Source: Lentinula raphanica (lineage: Eukaryota > Basidiomycota > Agaricomycetes > Agaricales > Omphalotaceae). Taken from it: a stretch of 64,000 bases of DNA. Each line of letters begins with the position of its first letter. Position 1 is the stretch's first letter. Below, piece by piece: positions 43,785-56,415 of this stretch. The notes beneath the pieces were generated by a model. It did no database searches. It was not told where the DNA came from and saw only the letters and a list, made by a program, of their open reading frames with translations. The translations under genes and the position numbers were made by a program. Location: assembly GCA_027919835.1 (NCBI GenBank), contig JANVFP010000006.1, forward strand, positions 1,178,001 through 1,242,000, in the 5' to 3' direction.

Positions 43785-45884
43785 CTAATCCCTCTCCATC
43801 GTTGAATCCTTCGCTAGACGAACCCGCCTCTCTACTCTCTCCCAGATCTTTGCGCTCCAAGTCTCCGTCCCGCTCTCCATCCTTGCACGGAAGAACGCAA
43901 AGATGCGAGGTTCCAGTGCGGAAAGGGTCAAGATAGTCATCAACAGACCGAGTAGACGAAGGTTGAGAATGATTCCCTGGATTGTAGACAAAACAGGGAA
44001 CGGAGTCGATGGGGAAACGGAGTCGAGGAAATGTCTTTCTGGCACATGTAACAAGTGATCCAGATGTGTTTCCGCTTCGTCTAAAGGGTTTGACTGAGGA
44101 GTACACTGAGGAATTCGCAAGAGGGTTAAAAGAGAGGACGGCAGGGCAGAGAGACGGATGCGCTGGGGCAAGGAAGGGCTTGTGAGAGGCAGAGGCGCGG
44201 TAGGTTGGGACAGACTGCCATTGAATACGTGTAGAAATAGCTCTGGATCATTGACCACAAATAGCGCGTCATTGGGACCTCGGTCGCTATTGAGTATCCT
44301 GGCGTAGTGGGTGTTGTTCTTGTGCTCCTCTGAGGCTGCCTCGTCCACGGTCGAGTCGACGACGATGCCACCTGCAAAAAGTGCCATCCCTGCGCTCGGT
44401 GCAGAGACGAGAAGCTCGAAAAACTCAGACGACAAGGGGGTTATCTGGAGAACTCTAACCCCACGAGTGTGGTTACCTTCGGACCCTTTCTCGGTGACGG
44501 TTGATTTGGACGTGGAATCGGGAAGGAACCATTCTTCGGTATCGATGTAGGCATCTGGCTCGACCAAAACCACGGCAAACTCGGTGATGTTTGAGCCTGT
44601 GGTCTGGGCAAGGTCCTTGACCCGAGTGGAGAGATAGTCACGCACGCGTTCCTTGGCCCAGGAGCTGATGACTCCAGGCGGGCGACGGCGGATGGTTAAG
44701 CCCGCACCGGAAGCAGGGTAGATTTGGAGTTCGGAGCTGGCGAGAGGCTTGGTAGGAAGGTTGCTGAATGAAGGAGGAGGAGGAAGGAATGGTTCGGGTC
44801 GTATGTATACCTTGAGATCGGCTTGGCTGTCTCCCTTTCGATAGTGCAGTATACCAGCCTGGTAGAGGATTCTTGGCATACTCAGGAATAGTTCCAGAGG
44901 GTATGAGACGAGGGTGAAGAGGAGGTTCCGAGCGGAAGGAAGAGGAAGGGCAGTGACCGTTCGTAGGGTAGCGACGAGTTTCGTCTTACCGGGAACGTCA
45001 GTCTGACCTTGTTCAACGCTGGGTTCGCGCAGTTGGATGCTGATCACTGGTTTGGGGCTATCTTGCTCAGTGCGACCATCTGCAGTAGGGAACTGAGGAA
45101 GTTTGATGGACACCGTGTACCAACCTTTGCGGTCGTTGAATGGGGAGACATGGAACGCACGAGGGAAAGTCCACTGGTGATCACGACTATGCATGTGATC
45201 CTCATTTACGCCAGGGCGCATAAAGTAGACGTGACCTTCGCCAAAGGTATTGTGTACCTCGAACAATACGAGTTTGAGTTTCTTGTTAGATTCCTGAGCA
45301 GGGGTAACAGAAACAGAGTAGAGAAAGTACACGGTCAGTGGGTTGATGCCCTCGAAACCTAGATAGCTGGGCATGGATAACATCCAAGTTTCGGTTGGGC
45401 CATCCAACACGTCTTGGTAGCCACCTTTTTGAAGCAAGGCAGTAATTTTATGACTGATCGCCATGGAGGAGGGAAAGAGATAGGGATTGGATGTGAGGGA
45501 GCATAGAGAACGCCAGCGTTTGTTGTAACCGAACAATAGAGGAGTGTCGAGATGGCAGTTTTCTAGAGCAGAGAGTTCAGCTAGGATAGCGACGGTGTTG
45601 TAGGTGAAGGTGTGTCTGAAAGGAGCAAAGCGAGTATGAGAAACAGCATTGGATAGAATGTAACCGTTTGGTAAGGACATGAGTACAGGGGTTATATTCA
45701 GGGCGTCAAAGAAATAGAAGGTAGCATATGGTGCATGGGAAAAAATGAGCCAAATTAAATTGTTAAATTGAAATATTTCTCCGTTTTCTCCGCCGAAGTG
45801 CCTGCCGAGATTTAAAGTCCGACAGTAGAGCAGTTCAAGTTTTTGGAGGAGATGGGAAGCTTTTCTCCAGCGTACTAATTTCAA
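43785..45884 (-). CDS. DUF1365-family protein
   Basis: One long open frame of 699 residues. The DUF1365 block begins SNAVSHTRFAPFRHTFTYNTVAILAEL. It includes YLGFEGINPLTVYFLY, LVLFEVHNTFGEGHVYFM and KAFHVSPFND-like FPRAFHVSPFNDRKGWY. A membrane-like segment lies near LLFTLVSYPLELFLSMPRIL, another near the C-terminus (LRLLGLLMTILTLSAL). The biochemical role of the family is unknown; bacterial members often sit beside cyclopropane-fatty-acid synthases. The start is uncertain: ATG at 45884 keeps the hydrophobic lead ATFYFFDALNITPVL, while an inner ATG lies at 45680. It is divergent from the PUF gene. Confidence 0.75.
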   Translation of the reverse strand: MKLVRWRKASHLLQKLELLYCRTLNLGRHFGGENGEIFQFNNLIWLIFSHAPYATFYFFDALNITPVLMSLPNGYILSNAVSHTRFAPFRHTFTYNTVAILAELSALENCHLDTPLLFGYNKRWRSLCSLTSNPYLFPSSMAISHKITALLQKGGYQDVLDGPTETWMLSMPSYLGFEGINPLTVYFLYSVSVTPAQESNKKLKLVLFEVHNTFGEGHVYFMRPGVNEDHMHSRDHQWTFPRAFHVSPFNDRKGWYTVSIKLPQFPTADGRTEQDSPKPVISIQLREPSVEQGQTDVPGKTKLVATLRTVTALPLPSARNLLFTLVSYPLELFLSMPRILYQAGILHYRKGDSQADLKVYIRPEPFLPPPPSFSNLPTKPLASSELQIYPASGAGLTIRRRPPGVISSWAKERVRDYLSTRVKDLAQTTGSNITEFAVVLVEPDAYIDTEEWFLPDSTSKSTVTEKGSEGNHTRGVRVLQITPLSSEFFELLVSAPSAGMALFAGGIVVDSTVDEAASEEHKNNTHYARILNSDRGPNDALFVVNDPELFLHVFNGSLSQPTAPLPLTSPSLPQRIRLSALPSSLLTLLRIPQCTPQSNPLDEAETHLDHLLHVPERHFLDSVSPSTPFPVLSTIQGIILNLRLLGLLMTILTLSALEPRIFAFFRARMESGTETWSAKIWERVERRVRLAKDSTMERD

Positions 45885-46094
45885 GTATTATCTTCTGCCT
45901 TACAATAGCAGTTGGGGCTTTTCTTGTCTATCTCCTCAAACCCTCTCCCGTCTCTCAACGTCCTTTACGACCTAGGAATACGTCTACAGCACCAACGACG
46001 ACAACGACGGTCTTGGGATATCAGACGAGCAAGCTAGAGAGCCTTCACTCCCCACATTCGTAATCCCTAATCTTCTTCTTTCAAAAAACATATA

Positions 46095-49000
46095 ATGTCT
46101 TTATCCTCTTCCGACACCAATCCACCCTATACAAGAGCTCCTCCTTCTGGCAAGACGCCTCCGCCTGCTCCTTCTGCTGCTTTTGCCAAAAGGTACTCTT
46201 AAATTCTACCTCTCTCTCTTCCTTCTTCTTCTCATCTCTTCTTACTTCCAGGGCCCGTGAAATTCAAGCAGAGCAGAATATGAGCGCAAGATACAGGCCA
46301 CCCGCTCTACGTACTATTGCCTCTGGTGGCTCGCCTCCAACCGACGCTTCTCCTACTGTCACCACTCCAAGCGATGGTAGTACTCTGCCTCCCACTAATT
46401 ATCCTCCGGGTTTTAGACGGGCGAGGGCCGGAACCCTCCCTTCTAACGTTCAGCTTGCTGCTCAGCGTTTCGCTGCTGCCTCCAGCAACCTTGGTAGTAC
46501 TCCTCCTTCCACAGAATCCCTTATAGACCAATCTCACCCACCTTCTCTCACCACGCCCACTGCCAATCTTGCTCCTTCCAGACCCAATCTACGTCATTCA
46601 AATACTGCTGTCGCCTCCTCTACCTCCGTCAACCGACTTAGATCCGAGTCTCTTACCCTTCCTGCTGCCGGACTAAACAACAATCCTTTCAGCCACTCCC
46701 TATTCTCGTCTTCTTGGCTCTCAGGTAATGCTTCCGGCAACGGCTATAACGTTCTAGAGGAAATGCGATCCGTGTCTTCCAATGAGGTCGATGACTTTGA
46801 TGTCCATACACTCGACTATCTCGGTCTCGCTGACACCATCCGTCCTCCGGCGACCATCTCTGAGCTTCGTACCCAGGCCCAGGCTGCCATCGCTGGAAAT
46901 CTCGCTGGCAATCCTTCTCGCTTGAGAGCCAGCACTGTTTCCAATCCCTATCGCTCCAGGCCTGCTATCTCCGGATCGCTCTTCTCTCCAGGTCCCCCGG
47001 CTGAAGAGGAGGAGTATGACGCCTACGACGATCAAGCGTTCTCCCGCCAACCCCTGAGCCCTTACGATGCTTCCAACGTTGATGCCTATTCCCCCGCTTC
47101 CTATGTCGCCAAAGGTTTCAAGCCAGGTGGAGACCTTCTGTCTGTACCTACCCGTCCTCGTGCCATTTCTGTAGGCAACCTTGAGGATCATGCACGTCCC
47201 ATGCAGAGGCGTGCAACTGTGGTAGATGCTCATTCGTACATCAACGAGCTTGCCCAACAGAGCTCCGGGTTGAGCGTCATTTCCAACAACCTGAGCAACA
47301 CCTCTGGTCTTCTCCAAACCTCTGACAAAATAGGCTCGGTCCGTGGCGGAACGTCTGTTCATTTCCCCAATGGTGAGACCCCGAGTAGAGCCTCGGCGTA
47401 TCTCTTAGCACCTGGTGCTACCAATCGATCCGTGTCTCCCAAATCAGAGGGGCCCTCGTCGCAGATCCAAACGCCTACTCGTTCCCTCTGGATCGGGAAT
47501 CTCGATAATGCTGTGACCAGTGAACAGCTCATTCACGTCTTTGCACCCTATGGCGCCATCGAAAGCTTGCGGCTTTTGCCAGAAAAGGTGAGTCTGTCGG
47601 CAGTTTTGTTTCCTCGAAAGACTCAAAAATCCAATCTCAGGAGTGTGGGTTTGTCAACTTTGTCGACCAAGCTGATGCCATCCGGGCAAAGGACGACGTG
47701 TTGAACCGATTGGGAGGAAATATTGGCATGCCCAACGGTCAGACCGTGCGTATCGGTTTTGGAAAAGCCGATAGTGCTCCTGTCGCTCCTGCGAAGGGAA
47801 ACCCTGTCACCCCAGGGCCTCTGTCGCCTGGAATTACCTCTACGAAGTCTCCAAGTGCTTCTGCTGCTCCGGGTGGTATTGATGCCCAGTTACAATCCAC
47901 CCCTACTAGAGCGCTTTGGATTGGTTCTATCCCTTCTACGACCACACCCGCGACTATCCTTAGCGTGTTCAGCCCGTACGGTCCTATCGAGTCTGCCAGA
48001 GTGTTGACTCACAAGAACTGCGGCTTCAGTGAGTAGCGTTGTGTTGACATATATCTATCATACTAACAACCTTGTGTCTAAGTAAACTTTGAACGTCTTG
48101 ACGATGCAGTACGTGCACGGAAAGCGTTAAACGGTCGCGACGTCCTAGGAAGTGACGTTGGTGCCATCCGAATCGGTTTCGCGAAGGTTCCTGTCAAGAA
48201 TGGCCAGGAGGGTACAAACGACGAAGCTATTCCAGGGCCTGTCCAAGGCGTCGGTGACTTGAGTGTTGGCGCGACCATCCATGCTCTGCGCGCCGTCAAG
48301 GGCGCCAGTACCATACCTGCCGATCAGCAGGTCCTCAGTGGTGCCGTTGAGAATTACCGCTCTAATTTGCTGCTCAGCATGATCGCATCCGGTATTCATG
48401 ATGCCTCGTTCGCTCCCGACGGCCTCAGCAAGCCTCCGGGCTGGATTCCTGCGATTACGGAACAGCAGATGATAATGAAGGAGTTGAGTGTTGGTAGTGT
48501 AGATGCGGAGTCGGATATCGCAGCCCTTGCAGGTCAGTGGTTACCCTTCAGTTTCTATAGTGCTCGTTTGAATACGGTTTTCCAGACTTTAGGCCGCCTA
48601 CCATGTACTACACGACCATTCCCCTCGTGTCGGATCGGCCTCATAGTAGACGTTGGGATGCTTCCAAGCTTCGCGACCTTCGCAAGCGTCTGGACTCGGG
48701 CACCATGACCACCGATGAGGTCGACAATGTCGCGGGCGATTTTCTCGATGGAGAAATCGTTGACCTGGCTTCTGATTGGCTTGGGAACACTGTGAGTAAA
48801 CTCCTCAAACTCACGCGCAAACTGATCTTGATCGTTTGCATCAGGTGGTTCAAAAACTATTCGAGAGATGCTCTCCAGGACCTAAATTTGCCATGTTGGA
48901 ACGCATCTGCCCCAGTCTCGCTATGATCGGTATTCATAAGAACGGTACCTGGGCGGCTCAGAAGATTATCGAATGTGTGACTACGCCAGAAGAAATTGGT

Positions 49001-50191
49001 CTGGTTGCTCAGAACCTCAGGCCATATGCTCCTCCACTTTTATTGGATCAGTATGGAAACTACGTCGTACAGTGCTGCCTTCGTTTCGGCGCCCCGGCCA
49101 ATGACTTTATCTTTGATGCCATCGTCGATCGTATGTGGGAGGTCGCTCAAGGTCGCTTTGGTGCCCGTAGTATGCGTGCCTGCCTCGAAAGCCCCCACAT
49201 CACTGTGAGCCAGCAACGTCGGATTGCTACTGCCATCATCTTGAACTCCATCCCTCTGGCTACCAATCCCAACGGTGCTCTTCTACTCACATGGTTGCTT
49301 GATACGTCCGGATTCCCTTCACGCTACAACCTCCTCGCGCCTCGTTTCACTCCTCACCTCTCACACCTGTGCACTCACAAACTGGCGTCGTTGACCGTGT
49401 TGAGAATCGTCAATCAGAAGATTGAACCGGATGCTTCTCGACAAATTGTCGAAGCTTTGTTTGCATCGCCAGGCGACCATGTTCTCACTGATGTGCTTGG
49501 TGATCAAGTCAATGGTGTCGCCGTCGTTCACAAGATTTTGACCAGTCCATACCTCGAACCTTTGGACAAATTACGGTATATGGAAGCCACCAAACACGTT
49601 CTGATCGAGTTGAAGGTCATCGCCACTCAGGCATACCGGCGCTTGATTGAAGAAGTTGGTCTACCTCTTCCCAACTATCAGGCTACCTATACGAACAGTG
49701 CTCCCACTGGAAAAGGCAAGAATGCCCAAAACTCGTTTGTTCCAGGCCTCCCACAAGGATATCCTTCCAATGATCAAGGATTAGCCTCGATGATGGCGGC
49801 ATTGCAGATGGGTGGGCAAAACCCTCAAGCTGGCCCTCCCCAGTTGCATATCGACCCGGCCTATGAAGTTGGTGGTGGTGGTGGAAGGCATCAGATGAAC
49901 GCTCAGAATGGCTACAACGGCAACGACCCTTACAACTCGTATGCTATCCGTCAACCGGAAATCGCCAGCCCTCGTGGTTCCATCCGTCGTACTGGCAGCC
50001 TACCAGCTACCGGAACCAATGCTCAGAACGGACAATATCCCCCTCCTCAGTCGCCCGGTTTGACGCAAGGCAGTACGATGCTCCAGTATGGCGGGATGCC
50101 GGCACAAAACATTCCTGCGCACCTGTACCAAACCCCTCCCTACATGTACTATGCACCGAATAACTCCAACATGGGACCCCCGTACCCTTGA
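46095..50191 (+). CDS. Jsn1/Puf2-type RNA-binding protein (two RRMs plus Pumilio repeats)
   Basis: Starts MSLSSSDTNPPYTRAPPSGK; exon 1 ends at 46192 and intron 1 is 46193-46251. A long Ser/Pro/Thr-rich N-terminus is followed by RRM1 (RSLWIGNLDNAVTSEQLIHVFAPYG) and RRM2 (RALWIGSIPSTTTPATILSVFSPYG, then NCGFVNFERLDDAV across an intron). Pumilio-type repeats follow (VVQKLFERC, NGTWAAQKIIECV, LLLDQYGNYVVQCCLRFG, FGARSMRACLES, HKLASLTVLRIVNQ, DQVNGVAVVHKIL). The tail is Gln/Asn/Gly/Pro-rich. RRM plus PUF is the layout of yeast Jsn1/Puf1 and Puf2, which bind mRNAs of membrane proteins. Probably cytoplasmic post-transcriptional control. Confidence 0.9.
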
Positions 50192-50688
50192 ACAAAGCAA
50201 AAAAAAACAATGATGTTACGACCCCCAAGTTCACGAATGTCATTCCTTTTCCCTCCCTCCATTTCATCTATCACATTCGTTCCCGGCACTCTCTATCCAT
50301 CTAAACTGTGTGCGCTTGGTTCGGGTTATTTTGTGTTATGACCGACTCTTTCTTCTCTCGATACCATTGGAGGACAAACGCTGTATCTGCAAATTACTTC
50401 TACTCATACTCATAAAAAATCGGGTGAAGAATATCTTTTCTGCTGGAATGGCTTTGTCGTATTCTCGTTATGTGTTCTTTCTGTCCTCTCTTCCCTATTC
50501 GCTGCTGCTTCCATCTTCTGTACAATAACAGGCTGTAAAACAGTCATTCAATGAATAAGTAGAATTGATAACTTTAGTTACAGTACTCTCTAGCTTGTTT
50601 ATGTATTTATCGACAAAATAGTTCACACTGGTTCGTGTGTTGTGGAATTATATCTCTTCCTCTTCTTCTTCTTCTCCAACCATTACTC
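50192..50688. other. Intergenic region
   Basis: Presumed 3' untranslated region of the PUF gene, then a CTT/TCC-rich tract directly before the next ATG. No gene or RNA supported. Confidence 0.5.
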
Positions 50689-51408
50689 ATGGGAAACGCC
50701 AGTTCGAAAGCAGCACGAAATTTTCCTAAACACCTAGAACCTCTGACGCGGACCACTCCCAGCGCGACTTCCAAACGACCATTAGCGGCGGAAAAGAAAG
50801 ACCAGAGTAAGTAAAGTTGAAGTAAAGCGTAGCGAAATTGCAACCATTGCAAGGTGTTCACCGATCGCCAATAGCCATTGGAGAAGATGCTCGGGATCCT
50901 CATTTCATGTCCAATCTTTCTCGACTAGGTGCTGTAAAGGTGGACCATCATATGCAGGCTGTTCGTCCGGTAGGTTTTCCCCCCTCTTTCTCTCGAATTC
51001 GTTCCTTGTGAACTAGCCATCATCTCTAGCACCAAAAATCTCGCGAAATGATAGAATCCCGAGTTCAATCTGAACAAGAGGCAGCTTCTATGCATCCTTC
51101 CCGGAATCACATCCAGGCTTCGACTCTCACCTTTCTCCTGGACAAGACCAAGTCTACCGCGTCTCGTCAGGAGATCAAGGAGCTGGCGGACAAATATGGC
51201 GTGGATCTGGAGAAGATTGAGATGTTGACGCAGTATGTTACGAGTCCTAGTATCAATCCCAACAGTGTAGTGAGGAAGGTAAGGAATGAAGATGGTGAAG
51301 AGGAGTTGTCGGTGATGGTGAGTTGAGACGTTTCTGGAAAGATTGAGAGAGCTAAGCAACGAGTTGTGTCAGGCAATTTGGGTCGAATCTCAAGCTTTGA
51401 AAACATAG
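50689..51408 (+). CDS. Small, probably N-myristoylated protein of unknown function
   Basis: Exons start at 50689; joints lie near 50808, 50970-51031 and 51318-51371. The start MGNASSKAARNFPKHLEPL fits the myristoylation rule (Gly2, Ser/Ala at 5-6, basic residues nearby). The core is helical (STLTFLLDKTKSTASRQEIK, then LADKYGVDLEKIEMLTQYV) and ends AIWVESQALKT with TAG at 51408. The last joint GTGATG|GCAATTTGG keeps the phase. I do not recognise a named family, but the core has the look of a conserved helical module. A membrane-surface location is inferred. Confidence 0.68.
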
Positions 51409-51517
51409 ATTGAAGATGCATGCAAGGACGTTGTTGGAGTTCTTAGAGTTAGTTGTTCCAATGTACATTACATGCATAATGAGCGCGCACGGACCATTTC
51501 CCATTTCTTTGACTCTC

Positions 51518-53586
51518 ATGTTCCGACTACGACCATTACGTTCAACACGGTCTTTTTCAACGTACTCGCGGCAGCCACATTCGCGTCAACGTCTAGTAGC
51601 TACAACTGCGGTAGTAGCAGCCTCAGTACTTGTATATGCAGGCCTGAAGCACTCACCCATTCACAACGATTCTCTGCCTCCTACTAATTCCTTCAAACCG
51701 GAATACAACCCAGAAAAGCCAAAGGGACCGCGACCGAACTCGGAGGATACACTGAATACTCTAGTTTGGGGCTCAAATAGGTACGAACGGTTTCAATACG
51801 CTGTGCCCAAGCCATTGACCCATTCGTTACAAGCTCTCAAAAATTATTACCGGGTGACTCAAAAACCGACTCCATTCGATCACCGACTACTGCAAAATGG
51901 CTGGACAACGTCGCCCTACGGGATCTTGCTCTTCATAGCCAGTATGCTGTCTGCGTGGATGCTCGAGGGGATGTGTACCAATGGGGTCAGGGTGTTGACC
52001 CCTCTCCAATACTAAAAGGACAAGTATGTGTTCCCCATTCACCGCAAAGTCATGCCATGGCCCATATTCCTGACATGTCTTCTTTCAAGAACATTGTTCA
52101 AATACAACCCACAGACGCGAGGATTTATGCGCTTTCCCGTTCTGGCAAAATATATGCACTAGACGCGGATCTTTCCCGACGTTCTTCTTCGGAACCAGCC
52201 TCAACCAAACGATTGAACTCACCATGGTGGTCAACTGGTTGGATTTGGGGTGAAGAAGTCGTCGGTTCTTTCCAGGAGATCATACCCAGAACACAGCTAT
52301 CATGGGGTGAAAAGTGAGTGTATCAATTCATGAACGTGCGGAGTTCCTTAGCCTATTCGTGACTTTCTTATCAGATTCATATCCATTTCTGCTGGGAAGG
52401 ACCATCTTCTCGGCCTTACTTCTTCGGGAAGGGCATTTGCCCATCCGATCAACAGCAATGCGAATGCTTACGGTCAGCTAGGGTTCAGGAAATTCGATGT
52501 ACCCGACATATCATCTCCGCAATCCAAGGAACGTATCCCGGTTGAACTCGTGCCCAAGTCGGTAAAGGATCCATATGCGAAAGCTTCCCCATACAGGCGC
52601 CGAAATTCTGATACTGAAGCGACTGCTGAGAAGAATTGTACTGCAGTGTCTTTCCCTTTTTGTCCCAACATCTTCGAAATTCCCTCTCTGCAAGGTATAA
52701 AGTTGTCGCAACTAGTTGCTGGAGGTCGATCCAGCTTTGCGCTCACTTCCACTGGCCGGGTTTTAGGATGGGGTGCCAATGAATACGGGTAGGTTGTCTC
52801 ATCGTCAGAATGCAGTCTAATATTTATCAACTTGGGAATTTTTGCAAGTCAGATCGGTCTAGGAGATAATGTAACGCTCGACACGATCACGGTTCCGACC
52901 GAGGTCATCTTGTGGCGGATGGCTCAGGGTGCACAAACGAAATGTTTGAACGTCTCTGCAGGTAGACATGAACTGTCGAATTGTTTGGGACTGACTCTGA
53001 ATCGTTATCTGAAGGCGGTGACTTGACTTGTTTCACAGTTGAGAGAACGACGCAGGCAGATACCCCTCGTTCTTCTAGCACAATTGAGCTTTTACTCTCT
53101 GGAAATGGACAGTATGGATCGTTAGGCAACAACTTGTACACCAACACTCAAGGAAACCCCATCCGTGCCCGTAATGTCAGCAATCTCACTGAATGTGAGT
53201 CTATCTCAGTTTTCTTGCATGATGTTTCATGACTCTTTATCTGCAAAGATGATGACGAGACAAACAGTCTACGACCAATCGCACCTCATTCGATTTCTGT
53301 TTCTTCCACTGGACACGTACTGCTGACTTTGAGCAGTAATTCAGGACGAGACTTGCTCGCCTGGGGAAGGAACTATAACTCGGAACTGGGAAATGGCAAG
53401 CGAGCTGGCTTGGCGGTACCGACTACACTGGCGGATGCAGATGGGGAACGGTTCTTGTTGCAGCGAAAAAGGGCGAAGGAAGTCTTAGATCTACAGGGGG
53501 TTGTCTGGAAGCGAGGAGTGGAGGTTGAGCAGAAGGCAGTTGCAGGATATGACAGTAGTGCAGTGTTTTGGAAAGTTTCTACGTAG
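51518..53586 (+). CDS. FMP25: Mitochondrial RCC1-repeat protein, Fmp25-like
   Basis: Start MFRLRPLRSTRSFSTYSRQP is a typical mitochondrial presequence (Arg, Ser, no acids). A membrane span follows (LVATTAVVAASVLVYAGL). RCC1-type blades are seen at TLVWGSNRYE, GDVYQWGQGV, FALTSTGRVLGWGANEYG, LLLSGNGQYGSLGNN and LLAWGRNYNSELGNGKR. The protein is spread over several short exons; the last runs about 53320-53586. Yeast Fmp25 has this layout and supports assembly of respiratory complex III. A second in-frame ATG upstream (51416) would add residues that spoil the presequence, so 51518 is preferred. Confidence 0.82.
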
Positions 53587-53862
53587 AAGAGGGGCTTATC
53601 AAATTTAAACGCCGGAGAAAGTACTTAAAGCAGATTTTTTGATTTTAAGAAACTTCCTCAAGGCAACAACGAGGCTTGGGTCTTCACATCGTACTTGAGA
53701 CCGTTCAATCACTGAACAGTGAACAACTCAGGCCCCAGCAACTGCATATCTTTCTCCCACTGATAGCAATTTACTCTGGCTTTTATTCTCACAGTAAGTC
53801 TTCGTTAAATGAACGACAACGATCAAACTCTACACTAAACTTTGCTTGCCTTCCCTCCCTAG

Positions 53863-54861
53863 ATGTCCACTCACTCATCCGGCGTTGTCCTTTCTTCCCC
53901 CACGTTTTCATCCACATCCACCATGTCTGCTTCCTCGTACGACCTAGGATCTGAACCTCTCTCTCGTAGTTCAACGGTCTCTACCCAAACTTTCAGTCTC
54001 GTTGACGACGATTCTGCCGATGAGATTGTCTTCGATATCTCTCCAGGATCTGATTTCTCAGCAGACATATCTCCTGAGAGCAGTCTCGACTCTGACGAAG
54101 AGGATTTTGTCCTTCTTCGTAGACCACTTTCACCTCCTAGTCGCAGCCCGACCCCTAGTCCTCCACAGCTTACCGTTACCTCGCCTTCCAGTGATTCTGG
54201 ACTTGCGTCGAGACTCGACAATCTCTCTCTGCGCAATACGCAGAAAACTGCTGCTGCTGCACCTTTTGTCGACGATAACTCTCCTCCTTCTACTCCCGTA
54301 GGGGCGGCGCCTAGAGGTCTGAAGAGACATGGGGTAAAGGACGAATCTCAGGTGATAGGCCTCGGATTCCGTCCCATCGTTGATGATATCTCGGAGAGTA
54401 ACTTTTCGACCGACCAAGAGCCCGAAGACAGGGACTCCTTTGGATACGAAAGGGCAGTGAACTATGTTACGTCGTGCGTTCATCTCAGTTCCTAGGAGTA
54501 TCTACTGCTCATTTATACTCTTTTTCTTACTAGATTCCTCCAAAACCCTTCCGCGTACTACGAATCTTCATCTCGGCTTACGCTTTTACAGTCTTTGATC
54601 ATCGAACTCGGTCTATCGAGCACCTCTCTACCCATGTCGTTAAAGTCTGCCCAAGCGGTCTTGAAGTCCCAAGCTTTCCTCAATATCCGAGAATACCTTG
54701 CCGTCCGGGACAAGGGACCAGACGCTGTGAAGCAGGTTATGTATCCCAGTCGCTCTGCGTTGATCAAATCCATCCGAAAACAGCCACGGAGCCGTGCTTC
54801 CCTTGATTGGGTGAAAGAGCGTGGGCTCCAAGTCCTGCTGGTTACTGCTTATCACAACTAG
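53863..54861 (+). CDS. Ser/Asp-rich protein of unknown function
   Basis: Two exons, about 53863-54474 and 54533-54861, roughly 310 residues. The first 170 residues are Ser/Pro/Asp-rich and disordered, with acidic clusters (SSLDSDEEDFVLL). The second part is folded-looking and helical (FGYERAVNYVTSFLQNPSAY, LLQSLIIELGL, LNIREYLAVRDKGPDAVKQV, ending LQVLLVTAYHN). The ATG follows directly on CCCTAG, so a 5' leader intron (from about 53790) is likely. No family recognised. Confidence 0.68.
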
Positions 54862-55257
54862 ACAGCCGGCGCATCAACAATCTGTAACAACGACCCCCCG
54901 AATCCGATTATCCGGAATCCGATTCGTTCTACCATTTATCCCATAACGAACGAACGGAAGGCAGGACAGCTTGATATATTCTCTTGCCACATTCATACTT
55001 GTATTTTTTTCATCTTTCCTGACAAGGAAACCTCTTTCCATCACTCCGACATACTTAACAGAAGAATTCTTGATAATACGAAACGCTGCTTTTTTGGCTT
55101 GTATAATGCTTTCAACCATCCTTTTTCATATTAATCCAATCTGCTCTGAATCTGCATCTATGTACCTATCTGTAAAATAAAACATCGCTTCAAACTTCAA
55201 GTCGCTCAGGCTAGCTCAGGCTGTGTTCTGTTAATTACATTTGAACGTTCCGAACCG
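54862..55257. other. Intergenic region between convergent genes
   Basis: It holds a short repeat GAATCCGATT twice within 25 bases (54900-54926). Otherwise this is AT-rich 3' flank, with no gene seen. Confidence 0.5.
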
Positions 55258-56415
55258 TCAAGCCAACCATGTCGTCCACTGATTTCGTTTTCCCTCTATC
55301 ACCTCTGCAATCTCCTTTGCGATATTGCGTTCTGTTTGTTCACTTGGGTGTAGCTCGTCGTACCTACAGGTGTAAGCCATTTAGATGGGTCGAAGGCGAC
55401 AAAGTAGGAAACATTGAGATACCAAAGAAAGCTATCACGATCTGTTCCATTAGCTATCGTGCACACCCCGGTGTCAGCGGTCGATTCGTCTAGCTGGTAT
55501 ACGCAAGAATGTGCACAGCCTGTGATATTGAGCGGAGCTGTCCCGTTCAAGTAGTTAGCTGGATTCGCGATCATGTCCTCGAAAAGAGAGTATGAATCGA
55601 ATAATCCTGGTAACGCGAGATAAGATGCGATTTGTGAATATGAACGTCAGAGCAGAGCAAAGACCCACCGATATGCGCGCCTTTCAGCGAAGGAACCAGG
55701 GCTTGAAGCATGAGTTCTTGCAGTCTGTTCCCAGTCCGAGTGATTTCCGTCATGAAGACGTTCCATTCTGTCGTGTTACGTTCTTCAGTCCAATAGTGGT
55801 TGAGGTATGAATCGGCGGAATATAGCACCGTGTTTTGAAGAGGTGCCATCTGTTCATAGTATTAGATTGATTGACAAGTTGAAGTTGAAAGTACAACTAA
55901 GGATAACACTGATTCATGGCCAGATATGCACGTACATTCTGGAACAAAAAATTCCTCGCGCCGCTTGCGTACATGACTTTCACCCAGTCAATGGCACAGC
56001 TGACGGTGTCGACAAGAGAAACTCCAGGTGCACCCTGACCGGTCAAGAGTGCGTTCGCGCCAACATCATTGGTCCCTATCCATAACGTGTACAACGTCTC
56101 ATCAGGATGAAGCGTCCTGTTAGCCACCTCAGCAAAATAGGTAGGAAGTTGGCTCTCGAACACAGAAGGAAACGGACGGAAGGTCAGGTTGTTTGAACAG
56201 GTAGCTCCGGCTTTGGCGAAAGAGAAAAGAGAGACGTTAGCATAACCTGCTGCGTAGCTAGGCCAGGTGGCTCCGCCGTCTGCCATTGCTGTTGTGTCGG
56301 TGTATGAATCGCCAAAGGATATGAGGGTTTTGATTTGACCAGGAGTAAGGCTGCTGCCGGTAGTCGAGAGGGTGTAGCTGAAGAAGCTAGCGAGGATTAG
56401 TTGAAAGAGGATCAT
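55258..56415 (-). CDS. Secreted GDSL/SGNH esterase (CE16-like)
   Basis: Starts at 56415 with a signal peptide (MILFQLILASFFSYTLSTTG). Block I is ISFGDSYTD with the catalytic Ser. Block III is LWIGTNDVGANAL with the oxyanion Asn. The last exon has YDELHPSEQ with the catalytic Asp and His, then runs to TGA at 55258. Several NxS/T sites suggest glycosylation. Exons are visible near 56415-55935, 55855-55670, 55600-55400 and 55375-55258. Secreted fungal members deacetylate oligosaccharides or cleave esters during plant-matter breakdown. The exact substrate is not shown by the sequence. Confidence 0.85.

Noticed and set aside
45774..46076. Plus-strand open stretch with a membrane-span-like run before the PUF gene
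   Set aside because: It has no ATG, ends directly before the PUF start, and overlaps the 5' part of the DUF1365 frame. Probably chance.
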